Source: Xanthostigma xanthostigma (lineage: Eukaryota; Arthropoda; Insecta; Raphidioptera; Raphidiidae). Taken from it: a stretch of 64,000 nucleotides of DNA. Position 1 is the stretch's first letter. Every line of letters begins with the position of its first letter. The stretch spans positions 62,001 to 126,000 of the forward strand of contig OY754476.1 in NCBI GenBank assembly GCA_963575645.1, given 5' to 3'. The notes below the pieces were generated by a model. The model made no database searches, was not told where the DNA came from, and saw only the letters and a list, made by a program, of their open reading frames with translations. Shown here piece by piece: positions 53,374 through 64,000 of this stretch. The position numbers and the translations under genes were made by a program.

Positions 53374-56300
53374 TTATTGCCGCTTATTCAAGTAGTCATC
53401 TTCACCATTGTTGTGTTCGACTTTAACCTGCCGTCCTGTATTAGCTAAAAACAAACTTAATAAATGTTCATTCTAACAATAAGTTATATTTTAAAAGTAA
53501 TTAATAAAATAATTTATTAATACCAAAAACGTGTCTAGAAATATTGAAAAAAAAAAATACACACCAGTAATTAAACCCGTACTGAGAATATATGGAACTA
53601 CATTGCTTATTTGTACCCGACCCATTATGTCATTAAAAAATAATTCTTCTACTATTTCAGCTTCAAAGGCACGAAGTGGAGGTAATCGTAATAACAACCT
53701 GTAACAGATTTTTCTCTCTCAAAAATTTGATTATATGTTTGGTCAACTAAAGACTCGCAACTGATTACTTTAACAAAATATTAGGAACTAGAGTGACCTG
53801 TGCGAATTATTCGCACTAAATAAGTATAATAATTATCACTTTACAAAATTATTTTTTTAAATATGATTGCAGGTATTCAGTTCGTTTCTAATTTTGCACA
53901 CTGCTTATAACGTTTTTCTTTTTGTTGTATTACAATATGAAGGTCAGATGACAGATCGAAGTGTTGACGTTGTTTCAAAATTAAAGCCGTCAGATGGCAG
54001 ACGTTGTTCAGCGTTGCTGTATTGTGTCTTAATGTATATCTATATATATAAGTTTAATAATTAATTTACAAAAACAAAAGCAATAATAAATTTTTCAGTT
54101 GTCGATGTCAGTAGAGCAAGCAATTATCTGTAAAATGATATATAATTTATGTGGAGAAATTGTGAGATTTTTTCTAAAAAGGGAGGCAAACATCTTAACC
54201 TTAGCGTATAATATATATGATGTACAGTACGCGCCACGGATCTAAAAGGTTCGGAAGTTAGTCACAAACAGCGTCGCAAAGGCACATTTTAGAGCCGCTG
54301 AGACTCCCACCACTTCCCAGCTACCTGCACGGAACGTGCGCTCGTCGGTGATTGGCCGTGATCGCTCGATGCCTTTGTCACTTATCGCTCTTGCTTTAAA
54401 GTAGTCGAGTACGCTATTGCCAAGTTGTTATTGTTATTTTAGTTTTGTTGAGTTGCGAGTTTGTAGTTTTTCAACAGACTGTACAAGCCCGCATTCGCAT
54501 CTAACTTCTGAGCCTTTTAGATTCGTGTATAATTTGTGGAAATTGATAATTCAAGTATATTACTTTGGAAATCTATCGGCATCTTCTGGAAAACTATTCT
54601 GTATATAATTTCTTAATCCTTGAAATGATTTTTCTTGGTATTTTTCGAGTTGGAAACGTGTAGCCGGATCAGACTGTTCAGTTGAAAATAAAGTTATAGC
54701 TTTTAAATAAGCATATTCATGTTCATCTACACTAAGTCTTTCCATAGCTCTGACATAATCTTGTAGCTTGCATATATGATCGGTTATTAAATTTATTTTT
54801 GCCGATGATATCTTTTCTTGTGCTATAGACAATTGTAAGTTATTTACAAGCGATGGAAGTATCGTTGATAATGACAGAGCTTGGGCACATTGTGATGATC
54901 CTAAAATGAAAAGTTCTGGCCAACATTTACGTAAAATCGAGATCTGCATTTCAGAACTGTAACAAATACCAACAGTTATAAATATGAAAATTTGTAAAGA
55001 CAAACTAGTAAAATTTCTTAGGTTTACATTAAAAACCAGTTAAGTTGCCCAAACAGAACAAGTTAATACTTTTGACAATGATACTTACTTTAATAGCTGA
55101 AACGCGGGTATATTTCTTGCCCAGTGTATTGACAAAAATAATAATCTAGAGCTACATTCATAAATATAATACGTTTGGAAATACGAAGGCACAGGGTCTG
55201 GTGTTAGTAAATTAAACGCTACATGTTGTTCTCGTAACAAAGGACCCTCAAAATCAAACACTGCATCGTTTTCATACTGCTGTTTTTCGTTGTTCGAATA
55301 ATTTTGAACTCGGGCCATCGTGTCCAATGCTTTTGAAATTAAAGTTTTGTTACGAGCGAGGCTTAAAGCATCGTCTCCATGTATGTCGCTGTCTACCGAA
55401 ACATCGTCTTCTAGCATCGGTCGACTCGGAGAAATGCTATAAGACAATTCTCGAGAAGTGACTCCTGCTTAAAGTAAGGAAATAAGCGTCAGTATCAATC
55501 GATTATACTTATCGTCGTTGGTTCTGTAATACCTCTTATGTGTAAAAAGTAAAATTTGCAGAAAAGGCTAAATAGTTATTGGCGTAACTAGTAGTCTAAG
55601 TCATTCATCGCGCTGACAGGTCATGACTTAGCCTACAAGTTGCGCCCATAATTTTATTCAACAATTGCGCGTTATTCATGTTTTAATTATAATAAGATGT
55701 TGTAAATATCTATTTATTTCTTTATAAAAAAAACTGTCAATACTAACAGCACCAAACAGCACTATTCAACGTTTTGGTTTGAGGTTAGCCGGTTATGAAT
55801 AAACTCCATGTCGAAAACATTCGGCCTCTCAATTTTAGCCTCGTTACGACTCAGAAAATAGTTACGTTTATTTTCATTACTCCACAATGGCCGAGCTAGT
55901 AGGAATCTTCATTGAGTTATGACAAGTAATTGTCACCAGTCGGTAAATGGCTATTTAGGGTTCGGTTTTTAAGCATGATAAAACATGAATAACGCGCATG
56001 AGTTGAATAAAAGTGGTTATTTCAGCAATGGATGGTAAGAACTAGCAATTTCAGAGGTATATTACTAATTCATACTTATCTTCACTATACATGTTTAATT
56101 AAGACAAAGTATTTTCTTAAAAAATATTTAACGTTAATTTTGGATTTATTGGCACATGGGAGGAATTATTTGATACAACTTTTCACATAAGAGTTACTTC
56201 CCCTTGTTGGTTACTGTAAAATTAATTTGGAGGTATTACTAATGTACAGAGCTCTGTTTCCTGAATCTTTTCATCTAAAAAACGTAAAATTTGCCACGTA

Positions 56301-56941
56301 AGAGCTATTACAGAACCAACGACGTTATATTAAAATGTTAAAAATATTTTACCAATATCTGCAATGTTGAACGTAGGCAAAGATGCATTAGGATTGTCTA
56401 ATCCAAGGTCTTTACGTATAAAGATTTTATTTAATGGATTCTGAGCAAAAAGTTGCGCTGCGGCTGTGTTGTTTGGAAATTCCCGCTTGTCTAATATAGG
56501 CTTTCGTTCGTGTTGAACAGCTGCGGAAATACAATTCATGTCTACATAGTCATCTTAAAGATTTTACTTTATAATCAAATACTCACAGTCACTTCTCATT
56601 CCGCAAGCTAAACATTTTTGTAGTCTACAGTACTGGCATCGATTTCTATGATGTTTTGTTACTTCACAGTTCTTTGTACCTCGGCACTGATAACCCAATT
56701 GTTTGCGGATGGACCTTTTAAAGAAACCTTTACAACCTTCACAGCTAATAGCACCATAATGTCGTCCCGAAGCCCGGTCTCCACAAACCACACAAAGTTC
56801 CACTGGTAAGCACAGGGAATTTGCACTGTTTCTACTTTTTTCGTTCAATATTTCTGCCTTAATAGGTTCCGAAAGGCACAAGGAATTTGTACTGTTACAG
56901 TTTTTTTCACTCATATTTTCAACTTTAATAGAATTCTCCAT
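53374..56941 (-). CDS. Hr78: Nuclear hormone receptor Hr78 (NR2D)
   Basis: Six coding exons on the minus strand: 56941-56587, 56520-56353, 55464-55089, 54956-54564, 53698-53565 and 53444-53374 (TAA), giving 498 codons with all phases matching. The DBD (residues 50-116) has two C4 zinc fingers and the P box [19 protein letters not shown] and [17 protein letters not shown] are close to fly DHR78 and vertebrate TR2/TR4, and [12 protein letters not shown] follows the DBD. The ligand-binding domain shows the signature [20 protein letters not shown] and [20 protein letters not shown], with an AF-2-like helix NVVPYIL. Hr78 is a nuclear DNA-binding regulator needed in ecdysteroid responses. Residues 4-47 contain two similar blocks ([13 protein letters not shown] and [13 protein letters not shown]). 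IKVE, IKAE and VKVE near the ends fit the sumoylation motif. A 5' UTR intron probably ends just before the start (acceptor about 56949). Confidence 0.94.
53791..54221 (+). repeat. GTCAGATGGCAG family repeat, copy 3, Hr78 intron 4
   Basis: Plus-oriented copy with GTGACCTGTGCGAATTATTC at the start, CCGTCAGATGGCAGACGTTG inside and GGGAGGCAAACATCTTAACC near the end. It is antisense to Hr78. Confidence 0.75.
54226..54530. mobile_element. TIR element in Hr78 intron 4
   Basis: CACGGATCTAAAAGGTTCGG plus AAGTTAG at about 54235 is mirrored by CTAACTTCTGAGCCTTTTAG plus ATTCGTG at about 54504, giving 27-bp ends with about four mismatches. The interior is GC-richer than the intron. The target duplication is not resolved. 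Confidence 0.65.
55650..56016. mobile_element. Foldback element in Hr78 intron 2
   Basis: TTTTATTCAACAATTGCGCG plus TTATTCATGTTTTA (about 55652-55686) is mirrored by TAAAACATGAATAACGCGCA plus TGAGTTGAATAAAA (about 55979-56013). The ends of about 35 bp are roughly 90% matched. No ORF is present. Confidence 0.65.
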
Positions 56942-57900
56942 TTTTCCTGTACCTGCATAATATAAAGCACTTTATCTAGAAACAAAACACCAATATATCC
57001 ACAAATTTGAAAGTAAATAAGGATTAGCGTTTTATCATATTGTCAATTTAAAATGTACAGGTACTGAGGTGTCAATAACTTTCAATTATTAATATCTTAT
57101 TAATTGTTAAAAATATTAGTCAACTTACATATATTTGGATATATCTCTCCGAATTACTATATTAAATCGTTTTCGTTTGTTATTTTTAAAAAAACTTAAC
57201 TTATTTTGCATAACTACTTATATCAATATCACATCATTCTCCATTAGTAACAGGTAAACTTTGCTACAGGTGTAAAATCACAGACCGAAAAATGTGGTCG
57301 AATCGGCAGAATACCTCATTGGTTGATGATTGAGTAAGAATATGACCGAAGGATTTAGAAAATGACAAGCTGACATCTATAATGAAATCGGGTTCGCGTC
57401 TTAGGTGTTCTTTAGAGATTTTTTTATTAAATTACTTATAATACTTAAGTATACTTATCACTTCGGAGAAACTTGACAGGCACTTTAAATTGTCTATTAA
57501 TTAAGTAATAATAAGTTAAAAATATTTACTTAGTATACTCTATAGATTTTAAAAATTATTAAAGAGTAAAAGTTAAAATTTTACTTTTAAATGCAGCTGA
57601 TTTTAAATTTTTGAATAAAACACTTTTTTATTTGAAAAAACGTAAACGCAAGTTGAGAATGTGTTAATAATGAATTGTTGTATTTATTAGATAAGTTTCA
57701 CCACGATCATTTTTGATCTATTGTTTTCGATAATTTTGTTAAGGAAACAGTTATCTCGAAGTTGTTAGTTAATCTGACAAAAAATACAATTTTCTGTTTT
57801 AGGACAATATTGGATATAACGTGCTGATATACTTAAGTACATAATACAATATCAGAAAATGACCCCGCAAATGACAACTCGGAAATGTTCGTACGAGATA
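56942..57900. other. 5' flank of Hr78, AT-rich, no gene
   Basis: This stretch should contain the Hr78 5' UTR and promoter. A CCAAT-type sequence on the minus strand (CTCATTGGTTGATG on +, about 57313) is the only regulatory-looking motif that I saw. The rest is AT-rich and without reading frames of interest. Confidence 0.4.
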
Positions 57901-57949
57901 ATATTCCTTCGTTATGCAAGATGGCGTCACGTCAGTAAAGTAAAAATGC

Positions 57950-58720
57950 CAATCCGCTAGTTGTGATCATATTATGTAGTTCTAGTTAGTATTTATTGGT
58001 AAGGATGACGCTAGGTATGAGCGTTGCGACGGTGTTATAGCGCCTTTGCGTGAGACGGTGACGCATTCTAGCGTGAGTTAGGAGCGTCGCACAGTAACGC
58101 GATCGACGGAATAGAACGGTGAACTGTCTGCCCTTTAATCCCTATAAGTACGACGCTAGCAGCGAACAACCCCCAGCGCCAGCAGCGAAGCGAATAGGCA
58201 GTCGTTATCGAGAAGCAGGAGCGGTCGGGCGCACCGAGACCAGAGTCACCGACAGTGTTTGTCAGCCGGCAGTTCGTGACCGTGTCTGTGCCCATTCCCC
58301 GAAGGTGAGTGTGGTGAGGAGGTGACTGCCGAGAACTGCAACAGCTGGCCTTGCTGCCGGGATAGTCGGCCGGCCGCCGGAGCCAAGCCAACTTAGAAGA
58401 CCGAGCCGCCGAGCGAAGACGAAGATAGAACGGCGTTGTGTTAACGGTTGCCAGTTGCCACACTCTATATCGCTGTAGTTGTGTATATCACTACCATTAC
58501 CTCTCTACTTCTCAACTCTATCCGCGAGGCCGATACTGAGTACGTCTAGTCTAGTCTAGCCGCCGTTGACGTTATCGCCACCACCACCGTAACCGCCGCC
58601 GCCACCGCCGCCGCCGTACTCATACATATATGTGCCGCCGTTCTCGTCGCCGCTGGAACCGGGAGTCAAAAGACTGTGTCCCGTACCGTGTCCACCGAGT
58701 GCCTGTGTCCTGGTGCGTGA
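57950..58720 (+). promoter_or_regulatory. CpG/GC-rich region, probable promoter and first exon of a + strand gene
   Basis: Base composition shifts abruptly to GC-rich with many CpG pairs. Within it a strong donor (CGAAG|GTGAGT at 58304/58305) would end a first, probably non-coding exon. A run of CCGCCGCCGCCACCGCC-type triplets lies at about 58585-58616. Open frames on both strands here are by-products of the composition. Together with the next 900 bp this looks like the bidirectional start region opposite Hr78. Confidence 0.45.
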
Positions 58721-58785
58721 GTGTGCCGTGCGTATAATATAAAGTAAGGGTACCCGCCTGACATACATACCTACTAAAGTATAAT

Positions 58786-58858
58786 ATATATATATATATA
58801 TATATACTATACATACATACATAATATATATATTATATAGATATACATGCATATTATA
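58786..58858. repeat. TA and TACA microsatellites
   Basis: An alternating TA run (about 58785-58806) is followed by CATA tandem units and more TATATA (to about 58845). Confidence 0.9.
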
Positions 58859-59286
58859 CAGTACGACAGCGTTCGGAACATCTCCGCTACTAACTCTTAG
58901 CTATTTATTCTACTTAAATAACAATACAATATAATATAATAGAGCCTTCATTAGCACCGATAACCGTCAGCCGGAACCGGATAACTAGGAATAAAACGGC
59001 CGATCATAAGTAACTGGCGGGTTGGAACGGGAATCGAATCAGTATAATTGTTACATCACAGTCACGTTTCATGTCGACTTTAAACTAAATTTATATATAT
59101 AATAGCGCGAGGAGGTTTGCAATCGTCATCTTCGTCATCGCTGGCTTGCATAGTGCAACATCAGTCGCCTTTTAAGCTCGTCGTCTGCTAGTGCCACTGC
59201 CACAATTTGAACCACGCCGCGTTCAAACGACCATTATAAAATATTACAATTATTTATTGACTTGCTGTTGGTGCGTTGTGTTTTAT

Positions 59287-59642
59287 TATAAAATACACTG
59301 ACCGACAGCGAGATTCAGTTAGTTCGTTCGAGGCAGAGTGTTCGTCGTATTGTACGACTGTACACACTTCATACAGTACGGTACTGTATAGTATCGTATC
59401 GCATAGTATAGTATCTACAGTATACGTACGAGGCCGACCTAGGAACGCCAGGCTAGGCTAGGTCGCCAGAGCGTTAGCTCATTCGGTAGCGCGTTCGATT
59501 TTGTCAAACAAAATAATTAAACGTAACAGAAACTTGTATAACTCGATGGCCGTGATTCGTGAACCGTGAAGCTTTGATCTTCATTCACTCATTCTTTAGT
59601 TCAGCATCAAAAAGCTTTCTTTACCGGTGCCGTATTCGAAGT
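59287..59642 (+). promoter_or_regulatory. TATA plus initiator core promoter and probable 5' UTR exon
   Basis: TATAAAA at 59287-59293 is followed by the arthropod initiator TCAGTT at 59315-59320, with its A (59317) exactly 30 bp after the first T of the TATA box, the canonical spacing. The transcript would include about 325 nt up to a possible donor (CGAAGTG|GTATGTG, about 59642). No start codon with a long frame occurs, so this exon would be untranslated. Confidence 0.5.
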
Positions 59643-60019
59643 GGTATGTGCAAGTTTCATATTGAAATACCTCTGTCTAAAGTTGGTTATACATGTATTA
59701 CAACATTTCTATAATTACATATAACTAACCAAACACATCTATAAATGTTCTTATTCTTCAGTGTTCGTTATTTTTGTATAAAAAAAATCTTACCGGATTA
59801 AAAAATATGAAATAAACATAACATCTACTTAACAATTATTTTATAAAAATAAATCAATCATTTCAAACCTCGTTCTCAATGTTAGTGTGCTTATTGCTGA
59901 TGTGAATTATAGAATACATTGTACAATAATTAATTAATACATTATAAGTACGTACGTTGCACATTTAGTAAATTACATATTAACAGTAAAATAATACATA
60001 ATTAAATATCTGAACAGTG

Positions 60020-60180
60020 TGTGGTGTGGAAGTATTCGTCATCCAGAGTCTATAGGCCATTAGAGATTCACATGTTCACCTAGCCAAGGCACGCACCAAC
60101 CAAGTCAGGCACCAGGCTGGAATTCACCACTGTGGCTGATCTGACAGGGGAGAGAGAAAATTACTGGATTTGGTTAGAAT
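60020..60180 (+). other. Possible untranslated exon ending in a strong donor
   Basis: A GC-richer block (GGCACGCACCAACCAAGTCA, GGCACCAGGCTGG ...) ends at GGTTAGAAT|GTGAGTAAAA (60180/60181). Its open frame (LEFTTVADLTGERENYWIWL) is short and not recognised. It may be an alternative first exon or second exon of the gene starting near 58-59 kb. Confidence 0.3.
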
Positions 60181-60189
60181 GTGAGTAAA

Positions 60190-63100
60190 AAAAAAAACTA
60201 CATTTTATAAATCGATCATTATTACTATATTTTCAACCATATCTGTGGCCGTTTCAACCTTGCTATGACAGATAAATGATAAGAAATGTTTATGATAAAG
60301 ATTGCATACTTGTGGAGCCTTCCAAATATTCGGCGATTTTTAAAACTGATGGTCCATAGTTTCTGTTACTTTTAACCGGTTTTTATATCAGAAAGACGAA
60401 AGTCAAATTGCAAACTATTTTATCACTGAATTGTTTATGATAACAGTCGTAGGAATACGAAAGAATGTTTTGGTTTTAGTTTTTACACACGTCATTTTTT
60501 AATCTTTGACTGGACATAAATATCAATAAATGATTCAGTAATAGCTAATTTTGGTTAACCCTGTCAATAGATTATCGGAAGTTGTAGCATACTTCATATT
60601 ATTATTCAGTTAATTCGATTAATTAATTTCATGGAGCGTGCACTTAGTCCAATGTTTTACCGTTTCACATATGAATTCACAGCTTCGACATTTAATTAGC
60701 TATAATAATGTACACATTATTTAATCAAGAAGAGTTATGTTATGTTAATGAGGCATGGTGGATACTCCCTGTTTATGTCCGGTGATCAACAGGATTGTCA
60801 CAAATTGTTTAAATTTCTTTTTTACGTTTTCTTAACTCGCTAAAGGAAGCTTTATATTTTGACGTTGCTATTTAAGTAAGTAGTCTAAATGTCAAAATAA
60901 AATTCCCAATCGTCCTTCCTGAGGACGCTACTGCACTGATTGTTTTTTATAATGATTGTTTAATAATTATATTTTCTCGGAACTGGGACAATTGTAAACC
61001 AATAATATACCTATACAAAACTTTGACATTTTTCAATATGTACTTCGCACGACCCTTTTTAAATATTTGTTATATATCTTTGAGATAATTAAAGTCTGCT
61101 TTATAAATAAATATTTATACACACAGTTACGGAAAAGTACAAAAATAACTGTATTGGAAAACGGTTCAAAAATATAATTTTTTTCGTCAAAAAAATTTTT
61201 GAGAAAATTTCACAGCAAGTATGAACCGAGTTGACTTTTGTACCTGAAAAAATCATATCGATACTAACACAAAATTGTGACGGAAAAGTCGATAGTTTTG
61301 TTCCTAAAATCCACTATAATACTGTCTTTTTGTTTAAACACGAAAAGCGGCTGGATCGATTTTGATGAAATTTCGTTCTGGTCATTATTGACGTTGATAC
61401 GCTTCTAATCGTAACGAAGTCGATATCATTTTTATGCGCGATATTTTCTACAGATAAAAAATGACAACACGCATGGTACTTATTTTCAAAAATATAGTGT
61501 AAAAATACTATAGTTCCCTATATATCTAAATACTGTAAAGTTAAAAATGTGGTAAGGTCTTTTTTAGGTTTTGATTTGCTGGGTCTGGTAATAAATTATA
61601 AGTATGTTACAGGTATATGATATTTTAACTTCGTCTTTTTAAAAATGAAAGCTTAAAAACTAAAACCCGACTTAAAAAACAAGCTTCTCATATGAAAAGC
61701 AATCAGGTAGTTTTACTTACGCGACTTATTTTGATATGGGAAGCTTTCTACTTTTTCGTAGGCGGGCTTTAATTTAATTTTTATTTTATTTAGATATTTT
61801 TAGTTCGCCAACCCCTTTCATTTGATACCCTACGAAAAAAAGAAATAGAAATGACTATCTTTTAGGGTACACGATATTCATTTCAACTATTTTTTCGTAG
61901 TCTGTTATTTGCGCTTATCATCCGCCATATTGGATCCGTGGTGATGTAATATACTCTATATTCTATAACATGCATGTTGCCAAGACTCGATGATGCTTTA
62001 TTAGTCAAAATCGATCCAGTAGCTCAGAAGCTCCTAGGAAACACAATATATTATATTTTACATTTATTGCTGGGTTCATTATCATTATCCGCCACTAATT
62101 TAATTACGATTAAGAACAATTTGACATATTTAGAGTACCATCCAAGCTAATGGATTTTTTCGTGTGTGGTTATGCCAAACATTGCATGTGGATATGATGA
62201 CAACCAAGGTTAGTTTCCTTTGTTGGTTTTGCGCTGTCTATAATTACTAGTGTGACGTAATCAAAACATGAATAATATTTAGTTGCTCTGACCAAATCAA
62301 ATAGTAGGCGTGTATTCATTCGATTTGTGACTGGTTTGAATCGATTTAAAAGATGGGTAGTGTAACATTTATCCTCGAAAGAAATTTATGCATTCAGGTT
62401 TGCTGAATATCAATATGGCATGCCATAAAACAAACCATAAAGCTTACTGCTTGAAGTTTGGTCTGATTTCAATATTCAGGCCAACGCTTTGAAATTGGTG
62501 TTCAATAATTCGTGAGTAATTTTATTCAAATTATTGTTTTTGTTTGTCAGAGACCAGAAATCTACATTACCTTTTTTGCTACCTGATATTACTTATAAGG
62601 ACTTTGTTTTCTTAGCATACCTTGTAAAGACAATATACATTTATTTATTTAAATAACAGTCTGTTTATTAGAAAGAAACTTGAAATCTCCTAATTATGAG
62701 TACTATCGTACATAACACTTTTACTTGATTTCCGAGACGACGTTTAAATTTAAATCTAGATTTGAAGCTGATAGTTACATCAAAACCCAGCATAAACCAA
62801 TTTGTATCTCAATTTATTCCCTGGAATTAAGTCAGAAGGAAAAAAATATATTCAAGGACAAAACTCCTTGGTTCTTATATAAATGTTAATGGATACCTAT
62901 ATTTAAAGCTAATATTCACTGTTTTTACAAAAAAATAAATGTTAATATCAATGATCAATGATAATCCTATAAATTAAAGATTTAATTAGTACCGTAAAAA
63001 TAAATTTTATTCTAATACAGGTGTCCCACAATAGAATGATATTATGATATATAAGCACGTGTGAGAATTTCTGACATTCTTTGAAGTCGAGAGAGAGAGA

Positions 63101-63900
63101 GAGAGATTGTGAATTATAGACGCTCAACAGCTGAGGTCATTAGCGTCTATGATTTGAAGTCGAAAAACTTTATTAATAGACACGTGACTTACCTTAAATT
63201 ATCAAACGGACATCGTTGATTAACTGGACACATTTAGGATTTTTTGTTTCCTCAAAATTACATGCCATTGCGGGACATCTGTATATGAGAATACTGTATG
63301 TAACATTTTAAAACTGTCTTTTGCAATAAAGATGTTTGAAAATAGAACCATGGTCGTGCTATTAGAGCAGACATAACATATTACAAAGAACAAAAATGTT
63401 CATTTGCGACTATTGTATTTATTGGCAGGGCATCACTTACCTATATAATATGTCATATAGGAATCTGTGTTTGTAAATGTGTTGATTTGTATCGTTTCTG
63501 ACTTCAGGCGATGTTGCCATTTGTTAGGTATATTATAATGTACACGGGATACAGATTTGTTTTTAAACAACAAAAAAATATTAGCGTTGTTGTTTTGGTA
63601 AATTCTTTCATGCGCAATTTGGGCTGAAAGTATTAGAATAAACTTTGAAAAACTAAGTGTACTCTTTAATGTACAAAACAATGGCAAACAAATAATTGAC
63701 CCAAATAAAAACAGATAATATAAAAGGAAATAATTCCTTTGCATTCTAACTTTAGCTTTTTGATTGATTTTTTAGTAACCATCAACGAAAATGGAAATAT
63801 TTCGACTAGCTTAGGTAGTTTTCTATATTTTGAATAAAAAATCTTCTATTATACACGTTGTAGTCAAAAATACCCAAGGGAATGAAAACATCGTTCCCAT
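60190..63900. other. AT-rich DNA without recognisable genes, probably intron
   Basis: If the donors at 58305, 59642 and 60181 are used, this is the first large intron of an unseen + strand gene. The 61310-61620 part reads like a decayed lepidopteran repeat (AAAAGCGGCTGGATCGATTT). A GA run (63089-63107) and a short hairpin ATAGACGCTCA...TTAGCGTCTAT (63117-63151) are present. Nothing else is supportable. Confidence 0.45.
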
Positions 63901-63907
63901 ATGTAGC

Positions 63908-64000
63908 AAAAAAATTGGTTGTCTGTAAAGTCGGTTTACGGATGATAGTTTTACGTGATAACGTATTCCGCTCGAATATCATATTTTATAATACATAACC
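63908..64000 (-). mobile_element. GACGTGATAACGTC MITE, copy 5, cut by the window end
   Basis: TTGGTTGTCTGTAAAGTCGG, the TTACGTGATAACGTATTCCG landmark and TCGAATATCATATTTTATAA match the end of the copy at 38631-38831 in inverted orientation. The other end lies beyond the window. Confidence 0.75.

Noticed and set aside
58068-58463. 131-codon minus frame and overlapping + frame at 58119-58325
   Set aside because: Both lie in a GC-rich presumed 5' UTR; long frames on both strands reflect composition, and neither has family motifs.
58556-58852. Glycine-rich minus frame
   Set aside because: The glycine run is the reverse reading of a CCG/CCA triplet repeat, and the rest covers a TA/CATA microsatellite.
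59464-59520. tRNA-like D arm (GTTAGCTCATTCGGTAGCGC)
   Set aside because: No T arm or B box follows at the right distance, so a chance or fragmentary match is more likely.
1-64000. CRISPR array, bacterial operon or viral cluster
   Set aside because: Regularly spaced repeats with unique spacers are absent and all genes are intron-containing insect families.

Overview
The window looks like a nuclear chromosome segment from an insect, most likely a moth or butterfly. Genes are split into many short exons with GT-AG introns, the base composition is AT-rich, and the spaces between exons are packed with short non-autonomous transposons, foldback elements and tRNA-derived repeats of kinds familiar from Lepidoptera. 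The species assignment is an inference from these repeats and from the closeness of the proteins to insect families.

Seven protein-coding genes can be supported, five of them apparently complete. From left to right: the 3' part of an SR splicing-factor gene of the B52/SRp55 type (+, 3430-4872, 5' exons not found); a short, coiled-coil-only TACC gene (+, 6968-9858); a CUPID-domain cytohesin adaptor related to FRMD4/INAVA/CCDC120 and fly stepping stone (-, 14721-18935, 5' end not found); an OTUD5/Duba deubiquitinase in ten exons (-, 24434-34709); the SAGA/ATAC subunit Ada3 in seven exons (+, 35975-39875), head-to-head with Duba; a PPM1H-like PP2C phosphatase in five exons (+, 43894-47736); and the nuclear receptor Hr78/NR2D in six coding exons (-, 53374-56941). 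Exons were joined by hand: splice signals, reading phase and family similarity agree at every junction of these models. From about 57.9 kb to 60.2 kb there is a CpG/GC-rich stretch with donor sites and a TATA plus initiator pair, probably the first exon(s) of a further + strand gene whose coding part lies outside the window.

The genes have no evident operon-like logic. Several are chromatin, transcription or signalling housekeeping genes (Ada3, Hr78, Duba, SR protein, TACC).

The rest is mobile-element sequence. Insertions with visible boundaries include a tRNA-derived SINE with a 9-bp target duplication (17391-17643), two hAT-like elements with 8-bp duplications (16831-17217, 42188-42497), a PIF/Harbinger deletion derivative with TAA duplications (22516-23126), a possible piggyBac-like element (21191-21589), pogo-like elements, a mariner relic holding other elements (38412-39372), and a Ty1/copia gag-pol relic in Duba intron 1. 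At least four multicopy families have several members here. Unusually many long inverted repeats (foldbacks with arms of 25 to more than 200 bp) sit in introns and intergenic DNA and are the most striking feature of the window.
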